Shown piece by piece: positions 50,609 to 58,755 of a DNA stretch of 64,000 bases (the stretch's first letter is position 1; every line of letters starts with the position of its first letter). The stretch comes from Novosphingobium panipatense. Lineage in GTDB: Bacteria > Pseudomonadota > Alphaproteobacteria > Sphingomonadales > Sphingomonadaceae. The notes under the pieces are model-generated. The model saw only the letters and a list, made by a program, of their open reading frames with translations. It did no database searches and was not told the DNA's origin. The stretch spans positions 1 to 64,000 of the forward strand of contig NZ_MSQB01000013.1 of the NCBI RefSeq assembly GCF_002149965.1, written 5' to 3'. The translations under genes and the position numbers were made by a program.

Positions 50609-50896
50609 TTGCGTTTTCAGCAATAGTGAGAATATTTTTGCAACTGCACAGGGCGTGATGAACGCGCCCCCGGCCTCTTCGCACGCCCTCCGCCATCGAC
50701 GTGTTGCAGCACAGCATGCGGGTATCGCTCAGGCGTACGGCGCTGCGGCACACTGCCATGATCGTCTGCACGATGGCGGGCGGGTTGCCAGTCCCGGCCT
50801 TTGCGCTCACATCGAAGGCAAGCCCGAGAGAGGGCGGAAATCCACCAGCGAAGGCGGATTTCAGGGAAAACGGCGACAAGCGGGGATAGGCTGAAG
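50609..50896. other. Intergenic stretch before the first CoA-transferase-like gene
   Basis: About 290 nt with no convincing coding sequence. A 62-codon plus-strand frame at 50701-50889 lacks a ribosome site and ends in a REGGNPPAKADFREN-type translation typical of intergenic repeats. A promoter for the CoA-transferase gene at 50897 is expected here but none is clear. Confidence 0.5.
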
Positions 50897-52126
50897 ATGG
50901 CAACGAAGGTGATGCAGGGTGTGCGCGTCCTGGAAGTGGCGCAGTTCACGTTCACGCCGGCAGCCGGCGCGATCCTGGCCGATTGGGGCGCGGACGTCAT
51001 CAAGATCGAGCACCCCGTACGCGGCGACACCCAGCGTGGTTTCCTGAACATGGGCGGCGTCCAGCTCGACCCTCTGCGCCATACGCTGTTCGAACATCCC
51101 AATCGCGGCAAGCGCAGTGTCGGGATCGACCTGTCCACGCAGGAGGGCCAGGAACTGCTCTATGAACTGGCAGGCCAGTGCGACGTTTTCCTCACCAACT
51201 ACCTGCCGCAGGTTCGCCAGAAGAACCGCTTCGACATCGAACATATCCGCGCCGCCAATCCCAGGATCATCTACGCCCGGGGCAGTGCCTGGGGCGACAA
51301 GGGACCGGAGCGGGAAAAAGGCGGCTTCGACGGTACGGCCTTCTGGTCGCGCAGCGGCATAGCCGACTGCATGACGCCGCCGGAACTCCCCGGTCCGCTT
51401 TCGCAGGGCATGCCCGCTTTCGGAGATTCGATCGGCGGCATGTTCATTGCCGGGGGCATCTCCGCTGCGCTCTTCCACCGCGAAAAGACGGGCGAGGCAA
51501 CCGAACTCGACGTCTCGCTGATGAGCACCGCCGCATGGGCATCGGGTGCCAACATCGCGCAAGTGGTGGAAACCGGCGTGGTCTCGCGCAATTCGATGCC
51601 CAGTTCGGGCGGCAATGCCAAAAACCCGTTCATGGGCAACTTCTGGACGTCCGACGGCAGGACGATCAACTTGTGCATGGTCAGCCCGACCGGCCTGATC
51701 CGCGACACTTTCGAACATGTCGGCAAGCCGGAAGCCGCTGACGATCCGCGCTTTGCGGATGTGCTCAGCCTGATCGAGAACGCGAAGGCCGCCAGCGACA
51801 TTCTCGTCGAGGCCTTCGCGGAAAAGCCCTTCGCCTACTGGCGTGAGCATCTCAAGACGCTGAAGGGGCAATGGGCGCCCATTCTCAACCTCCTGGAACT
51901 GGCGGGTGACGAGCAGGCCCTTGCCAACGATCTCCTGGTCGAGGTCGAGGCGGCCGACGGCGGTGAACCGCTCAAGCTGGTGCGCGGCCCGGTCCAGTGG
52001 AACGGCGAAGCTCTGGAAACCACCCGATCGCCGCAGGCCTCGGAGCATACCGAAATCGTGCTGATGGAAATGGGCATCGAGTGGGACAGGATCGAGGACC
52101 TGAAGACAAAAGGCGCGATTGCCTGA
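50897..52126 (+). CDS. CaiB/BaiF family III CoA-transferase-like protein
   Basis: A 409-aa protein with the CaiB/BaiF fold. The N-terminal GVRVLEVAQFTFTPAAGAILADWGADVIKIEHP and the RGDTQRGF segment match the CoA-binding part. In this family the nucleophilic Asp normally follows a V-S-L-x motif. Here the corresponding stretch reads LDVSLMSTAAW, with Ser or Thr in that place by my alignment, so the classical Asp-thioester mechanism may be lost. The ATG at 50897 (MATKVMQGV) is chosen on family length. It begins a run of five same-strand genes ending with the amidohydrolase. Confidence 0.85.
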   Translation: MATKVMQGVRVLEVAQFTFTPAAGAILADWGADVIKIEHPVRGDTQRGFLNMGGVQLDPLRHTLFEHPNRGKRSVGIDLSTQEGQELLYELAGQCDVFLTNYLPQVRQKNRFDIEHIRAANPRIIYARGSAWGDKGPEREKGGFDGTAFWSRSGIADCMTPPELPGPLSQGMPAFGDSIGGMFIAGGISAALFHREKTGEATELDVSLMSTAAWASGANIAQVVETGVVSRNSMPSSGGNAKNPFMGNFWTSDGRTINLCMVSPTGLIRDTFEHVGKPEAADDPRFADVLSLIENAKAASDILVEAFAEKPFAYWREHLKTLKGQWAPILNLLELAGDEQALANDLLVEVEAADGGEPLKLVRGPVQWNGEALETTRSPQASEHTEIVLMEMGIEWDRIEDLKTKGAIA

Positions 52127-52148
52127 ATTTTCGCGAAATACCCGGAAA

Positions 52149-52188
52149 CAGACTGCCCAAGTTTCAGACTGCCCAAGTTTCAGACTGC
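52149..52188. repeat. Tandem 16-bp repeat before the 96-aa gene
   Basis: CAGACTGCCCAAGTTT twice (52149-52164, 52165-52180), then CAGACTGC (52181-52188). It lies in the 76-nt gap between the CoA-transferase-like and 96-aa genes. Probably a slippage product. Confidence 0.85.
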
Positions 52189-52202
52189 AAGGACCCAACA
52201 AG

Positions 52203-52493
52203 ATGAAGCCCGGAACCCGTCTCAAAAGTGCAGCCTGCGATACCGAAGTCATGGTGATCCGCTGCGCCGAAGGCACGATCGAATGCGGCGGCGCGCCGAT
52301 GGCGGAAGCCCGGCCCGCCGATGCCGCTCCCCTCGCCGCCGACTTCTCGGCCGGAACGCTGATGGGCAAACGCTATGTAGACACGGAAGGCCGATACGAA
52401 CTGCTCTGCGTAAAGCCCGGCAAGGGTTCGCTGTCGGTCGACGGCGTGGCGCTGGTCGTGAAGGACGCCAAGCCCCTCCCTGCATCCGACTGA
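52203..52493 (+). CDS. Small Cys-containing protein in CoA-ester operon (96 aa)
   Basis: A 96-aa cytoplasmic protein with four Cys (12, 21, 28, 69) and two Gly-rich hairpins (CGGAPM; GTLMGKRYVD). It ends in VVKDAKPLPASD. The spacing does not match a known zinc ribbon, but the pattern allows a metal site. The start at 52203 follows AAGGAC. The acyl-CoA ligase begins 17 nt downstream. The position suggests a small partner of the ligase or CoA-transferase (inference); I know no assigned function. Confidence 0.65.
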   Translation: MKPGTRLKSAACDTEVMVIRCAEGTIECGGAPMAEARPADAAPLAADFSAGTLMGKRYVDTEGRYELLCVKPGKGSLSVDGVALVVKDAKPLPASD

Positions 52494-52509
52494 TCAGGAC
52501 AGGCTCCCG

Positions 52510-54024
52510 ATGAACATCGCGCTTCTTCTCGAAATGGCGGCGGAAGCCGCGCCCGACCGCGTCGGCCTCGTCTGCGAAGGCAGGCGCTGGACATACGGCG
52601 AGCTGCTGGCCGCCGCGCGGGGCGCTTTCGAGCTGATCCGGCAAAGCGATGTCCAATATGTCGCCCTGCTCGATGAAAGCAGCGAGGCAGCCGTCATCGC
52701 GGTGTTCGGCGCGGCACTGGCGGGCGTTCCCTATTGCCCGCTCAACTACCGCCTGCCCGACGCCGACCTTGCGGCACTGCTTGCCCGGATCTCGCCCGCG
52801 CTGGTGATCGGCGACGAGGAGCGCATCACCCGCATCGCCGGCGATCACGGGCATAACTTGCTTTCCCGCGAGGAATTCTCTCTCAAGGTGCAGGAAACCG
52901 TTCCCGCAGAGGATGCCCGCGAATACGATCCCGGCGAGGGCGTCGCCATCCAGCTCTTCACCAGCGGCACCACCGCTGCCCCGAAAGCGGCCATCCTGCG
53001 GCACTCCAACCTGCTGGGCTATATCCTCGGCACGGTCGAATTCGGCTCCGCAGACGAGGCCGATGCGGCGCTGGTGGTCGTGCCGCCCTATCATATCGCG
53101 GGCATTTCCGCGCTGCTTTCCTCGATCTATTCGCTGCGCAAGATCGTCATGCTTCCGGCCTTCTCGCCCGAGGCCTGGCTGGCGCTTGTCGCTGCGGAGC
53201 GCGTTTCCAACGCTTTCGTCGTGCCGACCATGCTGTCGCGCATCATCGAAGCCATGGAGCGCCTCGGCGGCACCCTGCCCCCGGCGTCGTCGCTCTCATC
53301 GCTCCGGGCCATCGCCTATGGCGGCGGCAAGATGCCGATCGAGGTGATCCGCAGGGCGCTGGAGCTGTTCCCATCTGCAGGTTTCACCAATGCCTATGGG
53401 CTCACGGAAACCAGTTCCACCATCGCACTGCTCGGCCCGGACGACCACCGCGCGGCGCTGGCCTCTCAGGACCCGAAAGTCCGCGCCAGGCTGACCTCGC
53501 TCGGCAAGCCGATCCCCACCGTCGAAATCGAGATTCGCGGGGAGAACGGCGAAGTTCTCGGCCCCGGCGAACCCGGCGAGATCTATGTGCGCGGCGAACA
53601 GGTCTCGGGCGAATACAAGGAGAAGAGCGCGCTCGATGCGCAAGGCTGGTTCCCCACCCGTGACGCCGGTTATATCGACGAGCATGGCTACCTGTTCCTC
53701 TCCGGCCGGGCCGACGATGTGATCGTACGCGGCGGAGAGAACATGTCTCCGGGAGAAATCGAGGACGTTCTGCTCACCCATCCCGCCGTGGCCGATGCCT
53801 GCGCCTGCGCCATCCCCTCGTTGGAATGGGGAGAGGCCGTAGGCGTCGCCATCGTGCTGCGCGAGGGTCATGACGCGCCGGAAGAACCCGAGATCAGGGA
53901 TCTCGTTCGCGGCCGCCTGCGATCGTCGCGCGTACCGGAGAAAATCGTGTTTCTTGCGGAACTGCCGTATAACGAAATGGGAAAGCTGCTGCGCCGAAAG
54001 GTCAAGGACGTCCTTGCGGATTGA
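52510..54024 (+). CDS. AMP-forming acyl-CoA synthetase
   Basis: A 504-aa adenylating enzyme of the ANL superfamily. The P-loop-like A3 motif is LFTSGTTAAPKAA (about residues 153-165). The A5 motif YGLTETSS lies near 296, A8 region DAGYIDEHGYLFLSGRADDV precedes the hinge, and the C-terminal catalytic Lys is in YNEMGKLLRRK. It would activate a carboxylic acid to its CoA thioester. The substrate pocket cannot be read by eye. The start at 52510 (MNIALLLEMA) is preceded by AGGCTCCCG. The next gene starts inside its 3' end, overlapping about 10 nt. Confidence 0.92.
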   Translation: MNIALLLEMAAEAAPDRVGLVCEGRRWTYGELLAAARGAFELIRQSDVQYVALLDESSEAAVIAVFGAALAGVPYCPLNYRLPDADLAALLARISPALVIGDEERITRIAGDHGHNLLSREEFSLKVQETVPAEDAREYDPGEGVAIQLFTSGTTAAPKAAILRHSNLLGYILGTVEFGSADEADAALVVVPPYHIAGISALLSSIYSLRKIVMLPAFSPEAWLALVAAERVSNAFVVPTMLSRIIEAMERLGGTLPPASSLSSLRAIAYGGGKMPIEVIRRALELFPSAGFTNAYGLTETSSTIALLGPDDHRAALASQDPKVRARLTSLGKPIPTVEIEIRGENGEVLGPGEPGEIYVRGEQVSGEYKEKSALDAQGWFPTRDAGYIDEHGYLFLSGRADDVIVRGGENMSPGEIEDVLLTHPAVADACACAIPSLEWGEAVGVAIVLREGHDAPEEPEIRDLVRGRLRSSRVPEKIVFLAELPYNEMGKLLRRKVKDVLAD

Positions 54025-55258
54025 GCCGGATACACTTGAATCGAAAACGACCGGGCCGGAAACGGGCGCGCCAGAAGGCGTTCGCCTGGCCATTCCGCTG
54101 GCGCGCTGGGCGGACCGGCAGCTGGAAGCCCTCGCCCGCGATCATGGCCTGCCCCGTCTTGACGGTGCGACCTTGCTGGGAGAGCGCGCCGCGAACGGCG
54201 GTTTTCGGATCGGTGGCCGCGTTTCCGCAGGGCTTGGCGGCAGCCGGCTCCTGCCCACGCGCGACGGCAAATGGTTCGCGCTGACCCTGATCCGCGATAT
54301 CGATCGGGAATTGCTTCCCGCCTTGTTCGGCACGACCGATCTTGCCGTTCACGACGATGCCGCGATCGCCGCCACCACACTTGAACACGAATGCGCCGAG
54401 CTTCTCGAGCGCGGGCGCGCACTCGGCCTCCCAGTCGCAAGCGCCGACGAAAGCCCGGTCTCCGCGCCGGTGGAAGTCATCGAGCGCGGCGAACATCGCG
54501 CCCGGCCCAGGGGGCACCGGCTGCTGGTCGTGGATCTTTCCGCCATCTGGGCGGGTCCGCTGGCCGGACACTTGCTCTGGCAGGCGGGCATGGAAGTGGT
54601 GAAAGTCGAAAGCCGAACGCGCCCGGACCTTATTCGCCGCGACGATCCATCGACATTCGATCTGATAAACCAGGGCAAGGCAAATCTTCTCGTCGATTTC
54701 GCCTCCCATGAAGAAAAGGCGCGGCTGGTCGACCTGATCCGGCGCGCCGATATCGTGATCGAAAGCTCCCGCCCCCGCGCCTTGCGCCACCTTGGAATCG
54801 ATGCGGATGCTCTCGTGCGCGAGGTGCCGGGGCTGGTCTGGCTTAGCGTGACCGGTCACGGCGCGCGCGGGGAGGCTGCCGGATGGACCGGCATCGGCAA
54901 CGATTGCGGCGTGGCGGGCGGACTATCGCGCGCACTCGCCCGGGCCAGCGGCCGAATGGGTTATGTGGGAGACGCCATCGCCGATCCCCTTACCGGCATC
55001 GTGGCGGCGCGCTCGGCCTTGCGCGCCCTCCGCGAAGGTCATGCCGTGCGGATCGGCCTCGCCATGAGCGCTATCGCGAACATGGCCCTGGCCGAAGAGA
55101 CCGGTTTCGATCCAGCCGCGCTCGAAATCGAGCTGCGCACCTGGGGCCTGGCGGTGGGGCGCCCCTTCCCCCCGGTCTCGCGGCGCTCCCTGACTGCCGC
55201 GGTCCGTCCGCTCGGCGCCGATACCCACCGCTACCTTGCGGAACCTGCCCCATGTTGA
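54014..55258 (+). CDS. Second CaiB/BaiF CoA-transferase-like protein
   Basis: A 414-aa CaiB/BaiF-fold protein. Its N-terminal 150 residues are unlike the usual family start. The typical CoA-binding half then begins LLVVDLSAIWAGPLAGHLLWQAGMEVVKVE, and continues through the INQGKANLLVDFAS segment. At the usual catalytic Asp position I read VRIGLAMSAIANMA, so Asp is absent here too. With the first CaiB-like protein it may form an unequal pair. The start is probably the TTG at 54014 with AAGGAC 4 nt upstream; a later start is possible. It overlaps the ligase gene by 11 nt and the amidohydrolase gene by 7 nt. Confidence 0.75.
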   Translation: MRIEPDTLESKTTGPETGAPEGVRLAIPLARWADRQLEALARDHGLPRLDGATLLGERAANGGFRIGGRVSAGLGGSRLLPTRDGKWFALTLIRDIDRELLPALFGTTDLAVHDDAAIAATTLEHECAELLERGRALGLPVASADESPVSAPVEVIERGEHRARPRGHRLLVVDLSAIWAGPLAGHLLWQAGMEVVKVESRTRPDLIRRDDPSTFDLINQGKANLLVDFASHEEKARLVDLIRRADIVIESSRPRALRHLGIDADALVREVPGLVWLSVTGHGARGEAAGWTGIGNDCGVAGGLSRALARASGRMGYVGDAIADPLTGIVAARSALRALREGHAVRIGLAMSAIANMALAEETGFDPAALEIELRTWGLAVGRPFPPVSRRSLTAAVRPLGADTHRYLAEPAPC

Positions 55259-56694
55259 TCCGTGGGGCCGAAATCCATGGCCACGGGCCGGCCGACTTGC
55301 GCATCGAAGGCGGCATCATAACCGCCATCGGCCACTTCGAACCGCGCGCGGGCGAACCTGTGATCAAGGCGCAAGGCGGCGCGCTTCTGCCGGGTCTTCA
55401 CGATCATCACCTTCACCTTGCCGCATTGGCCGTGCGCGAAGCATCGATCGTTTGCGGTCCGCCGGACGTGACGAACAGGGACGCGCTTTTCGAAGCCTTC
55501 GGCGCGAGCGGAGAGGGTTGGCTGCGCGGCGTCGGCTTTTGCGAGAGCCTGCTGGACGGCATGCTTCCCGATGCGGCCTTTCTCGATACCCTTGCGCCAC
55601 ATCGCCCCTTGCGGATCCAGCATCGCACCGGCCGGATGTGGCTCCTCAATTCGATGGCCCTTGCGAAGTTGCTCGAAGGCGCAGCCCCGCCGCCGGGGCT
55701 GGAGCGCCTTAACGGCCGCTATACCGGCAGGCTTTTCGACGAGGATCGCTGGCTGCAACAGGCTCTCGGCAGCGCCCCTCCCGATCTTGCGATAACAAGC
55801 AGCCGCCTCGCCGCTTTCGGCGTGACCGGCCTGACCGACATGTCGCCCCGAAACGACCCGTCCATCGCCCGCCATTTCGCGCAGCAGATCGAAACCGGCG
55901 CGCTGAAGCAATCGCTGGTCCTCGCAGGCGCGCTGTCGCTCGCCGAAGCGGAACCGGTCAACTGGCGCGTGGGGTTCGCAAAACTTCACCTTCACGAGAA
56001 CGCCCTGCCCGATTTCGACGAGACTTGCGCCTGGATCGCCAGCGCTCACGATCAGGGGCGCGGCGTTGCGGTACATTGCGTAACCGAAGTCGAGCTGGTC
56101 TTCACCCTGGCCCTGTTCGAAGCGGCCGGCATTCCGAGAGCCTTTGGGCGCGGCGATCGCATCGAGCATGCTTCCATCGTCCCGCCCGATCTGGCGCGGC
56201 GCATGGCGGAACTGCACCTCAGCGCCTGTGTGCAACCCGGCTTCGTAGCGCAGCACGGCGATCGCTATCTGGCCCAGGTGGAGCCTTGTCACCAGCCAGA
56301 TCTCTACCGCCTCCGCAGCCTGCAACAGGCGGGAGTACCCTTGGCGGGGGGCAGCGATGCGCCTTACGGCGAGACCGATCCCTGGGCTGCGATGCGCGCC
56401 GCCGTGCAACGGCGAACGCGCCGGGGTATAGCCTTCACGCCGGACGAAGCCCTGTCGCCCGAACAGGCCCTGGCGCTCTATCTGGCCGATCCGCTGGACT
56501 TGCGCCGCCAGCGCCACATCGCCGTGGGCGGACAGGCCGATCTCTGTCTGCTCGACCGTCCCTGGCGTCAGGCGCGTGAGCGGCTCTCGGCACAGGACGT
56601 GCGGATTACCATCGCTTCAGGCCGTGTCGTCCACCAGCGAATCGACCAGCCCCCACGCGAGCGCCTCACGCGCACCGAGCCGGCGGCCGCTTAG
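55252..56694 (+). CDS. Amidohydrolase family 3 protein
   Basis: A 480-aa metal-dependent hydrolase of the YtcJ-like amidohydrolase-3 group. The metal motif HDHHLHL (HxH) is near residues 48-54. Later metal ligands are present in AVHCVTEVEL, RIEHASIV and GGSDAPYGETDP (Asp). The C-terminal part returns to the N-terminal beta-sandwich. It hydrolyses C-N bonds, or occasionally C-O bonds, in small ring or chain substrates. The ATG at 55252 overlaps the upstream stop, implying coupled translation. The 3' end overlaps the convergent crotonase gene by 78 nt. Confidence 0.88.
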   Translation: MLIRGAEIHGHGPADLRIEGGIITAIGHFEPRAGEPVIKAQGGALLPGLHDHHLHLAALAVREASIVCGPPDVTNRDALFEAFGASGEGWLRGVGFCESLLDGMLPDAAFLDTLAPHRPLRIQHRTGRMWLLNSMALAKLLEGAAPPPGLERLNGRYTGRLFDEDRWLQQALGSAPPDLAITSSRLAAFGVTGLTDMSPRNDPSIARHFAQQIETGALKQSLVLAGALSLAEAEPVNWRVGFAKLHLHENALPDFDETCAWIASAHDQGRGVAVHCVTEVELVFTLALFEAAGIPRAFGRGDRIEHASIVPPDLARRMAELHLSACVQPGFVAQHGDRYLAQVEPCHQPDLYRLRSLQQAGVPLAGGSDAPYGETDPWAAMRAAVQRRTRRGIAFTPDEALSPEQALALYLADPLDLRRQRHIAVGGQADLCLLDRPWRQARERLSAQDVRITIASGRVVHQRIDQPPRERLTRTEPAAA

Positions 56695-57576
56695 GATCAG
56701 GGACAGGGTTCGTTGGCGACCGATCCGCCGGCTGAGCGAAACACAGCCCCCTGCGCCCGGCAGAATCCCCATGGCCAGTTCCGGCAACTGAAACCATGAT
56801 CGCCGCGTCGCCGTGATCCTTGCGGCGAATGCGGCGAGTTCGAGTCCGGCCCCGATACAGGCACCGTCGATATGCGCCTCCATGCGATCCCGGCAGCGCA
56901 CGGCCTGCCGCGCCGGCAGAGTCTCGCTGCGAATGGCATGGGCCCTTGCCGGATCCGTCGTCGTGCCGAACTCGGATAGCTCCGCACCGAGGCTGAAGCT
57001 GCGCCCTTGTCCGCGCAGGCATACCCGCTTGATCGTCGTGTCGGCATTGGCCAGCGCAAAAGCCTCATGCAGGGCGTCGCGCATGGCACGGTCGATGGCA
57101 TTTCCCGCTTCAGGCCGATCGAGCATCACGATCAGGACATCGTCCTCCCGCGACAGGACGACCCGGCCCTCCGGCAGGGGGGAGGTGTTGTGTGCGCGCG
57201 CCGCGATCCAGCCGCGATGAGCCTCGCTTCCCTGAAGGGCAGCATAGGCCAGCGACTCGGCGGTCAAAGCGTCGTCGTCGGCCAGTTGCGGCAACATTCT
57301 CAGCAACTGGGTCACGATCCGGGCCGCCAAGGGCTGGGCAGTGACGGCAGCCGCGATGCTCTGCGCGTTATCTCGCGGTCCGATCACCGCGTCCAGCCTT
57401 GCAGCGAGCGGATGTTCCACCGATCCTATACCGATCAACGGGTAAGGCGGGAGAGTCGGGAGGGTGCTTTCGATACTTTCCCGCTCCAGATCGACGAAAC
57501 CGACCGGCAGGTCAGGAAACCCGCTGGGATGGATGCTCTCGGGAACAATCAGGAGATCCTGCGGATCAGAAAGCAT
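56617..57576 (-). CDS. Enoyl-CoA hydratase/isomerase (crotonase) with N-terminal extension
   Basis: A 319-aa protein with a crotonase core in residues about 135-319. It shows the ERVVLSREDDVLIVMLDRPEAGNAI-type start (positions about 137-160), oxyanion loop GACIGAGLELAAFAARI with one Glu, and ELAMGILPGAGGCVSLS with the second Glu. The first 130 residues are an extra, unassigned helical domain. Both catalytic Glu are present, so hydratase activity is plausible. Its last 26 codons overlap the convergent amidohydrolase gene, and both frames carry family-conserved residues there. It is divergent from the IclR-type gene. Confidence 0.85.
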   Translation of the reverse strand: MLSDPQDLLIVPESIHPSGFPDLPVGFVDLERESIESTLPTLPPYPLIGIGSVEHPLAARLDAVIGPRDNAQSIAAAVTAQPLAARIVTQLLRMLPQLADDDALTAESLAYAALQGSEAHRGWIAARAHNTSPLPEGRVVLSREDDVLIVMLDRPEAGNAIDRAMRDALHEAFALANADTTIKRVCLRGQGRSFSLGAELSEFGTTTDPARAHAIRSETLPARQAVRCRDRMEAHIDGACIGAGLELAAFAARITATRRSWFQLPELAMGILPGAGGCVSLSRRIGRQRTLSLILSGRRLGAREALAWGLVDSLVDDTA

Positions 57577-57769
57577 CCATGCGCCTCATAGTTTGCAGAC
57601 AAGACTCCGGCTCTTCCAGCTGGCCGCGCGCCCCTTTTCGCCTCGCCTGAATGGCTTCCCGCCGCAGCAATTCCAAACGAAATTCCCGCATTTCCTCGCT
57701 TTCAGATCCCTCCCTGTCATGGCCACTTCATCGCGGACACGAAACCTGTTGCTGCATCGCCGGCATGAT

Positions 57770-57785
57770 GCTAACCAGGCTTAGC
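57770..57785. promoter_or_regulatory. Dyad GCTAA-N6-TTAGC upstream of the IclR-type gene
   Basis: Perfect half-sites (57770-57774, 57781-57785) about 88 nt before the IclR start and 194 nt from the divergent crotonase start. Candidate operator; no direct evidence. Confidence 0.3.
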
Positions 57786-57872
57786 AAAAAACGAGTCAGG
57801 CTCAGTTTTATAGAGACCCGCTCGCGGAGAGAAGTGAGTTTTCCATCACCACCCTTAGGGAGGAGAGACCTC

Positions 57873-58676
57873 ATGCCTGGAAAGACGACATCATCGAACA
57901 AGGCGAAGATCGCCCGCCGCGTTATCGAAGTTCTCGAGTATTTCGACGATTCCCACCGGGAAGCCACGGTGATGGATATTGTCCGGCGCTATAACCGCCC
58001 GCAGTCCAGCACGTCGGAATTGCTGTCGAGCCTCGTGGAACTTGGCCTGCTGAACAAGGATCCCTATTCGCGCGCCTATAGCCTTACACCTCGCGCCGCC
58101 CTGATCGGCACTTCCGGCCAGCCCGAACTCGTCCGTGACGGCCGCATCGTCCGCCTGATGGACCGGCTCGTCGCCCAGACCGGCCTTTCGGTGGCGCTCA
58201 CCTCGATGGTCGGTCTGGACGTGCAGATCGTGAACTGGCGCCACGGCCCCCGCGCTCTCGCAGCGACGCGCGAACTGGCGGGCGGCATCAAGGAGCCCCT
58301 GGCCCGAAACGGTGCGGGTCTGCTCATGCTCTCCACGATCGCGCGGCAGCGCTGCGAAGGCATGGTGCGCCGCCTCAATGCCGAGGCGGCCGAGATGGAC
58401 AAGTTCCCGTTCTCCGACATGATGGCCCGGATCGACGCCTGCCGGGATCCCCGCTACATTTTCGGCCCTGCGGGCTTCGGCAGCGGGGCGGACGCTCTTT
58501 GCGGCCTGCTGCCCCGCCAGCCGGAAGGCCATCCGCTGGTCATCAGCCTGATCTACGGCAAGGACGACAAGGTAAACCCGGAAGCCCTGCTCCAGTCGCT
58601 GAGCGACGCCATGCGCAAGTGCCTTCCCGATCCGGCCCCCGTCGCCGAACCCGAACAGCTTCCCCACGCGGCATGA
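57873..58676 (+). CDS. IclR-family transcriptional regulator
   Basis: A 267-aa regulator. The N-terminal winged HTH (about residues 8-75) reads ARRVIEVLEYFDDSHREATV with the recognition segment RPQSSTSELLSSLVELGLL. The C-terminal effector domain begins RIVRLMDRLVAQTGLSVALT and includes RNGAGLLMLST. It probably controls the divergent crotonase gene or the esterase and binds a pathway acid. The ATG at 57873 follows GGGAGGAG, an excellent site. A bidirectional terminator separates it from the esterase gene. Confidence 0.88.
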   Translation: MPGKTTSSNKAKIARRVIEVLEYFDDSHREATVMDIVRRYNRPQSSTSELLSSLVELGLLNKDPYSRAYSLTPRAALIGTSGQPELVRDGRIVRLMDRLVAQTGLSVALTSMVGLDVQIVNWRHGPRALAATRELAGGIKEPLARNGAGLLMLSTIARQRCEGMVRRLNAEAAEMDKFPFSDMMARIDACRDPRYIFGPAGFGSGADALCGLLPRQPEGHPLVISLIYGKDDKVNPEALLQSLSDAMRKCLPDPAPVAEPEQLPHAA

Positions 58677-58709
58677 CCCGCGCCTGATCGGGTCGCACCG
58701 GCAACAGGA

Positions 58710-58741
58710 ATGGGCCTCGCGATATCACTCGCGAGGCCCAT
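58710..58741. terminator. Bidirectional terminator between iclR-type and esterase genes
   Basis: 13-bp perfect stem ATGGGCCTCGCGA / TCGCGAGGCCCAT (58710-58722, 58729-58741) with a 6-nt loop. T-rich sequence follows on the plus side. Confidence 0.85.
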
Positions 58742-58755
58742 CTGGTTTTCGCGCG

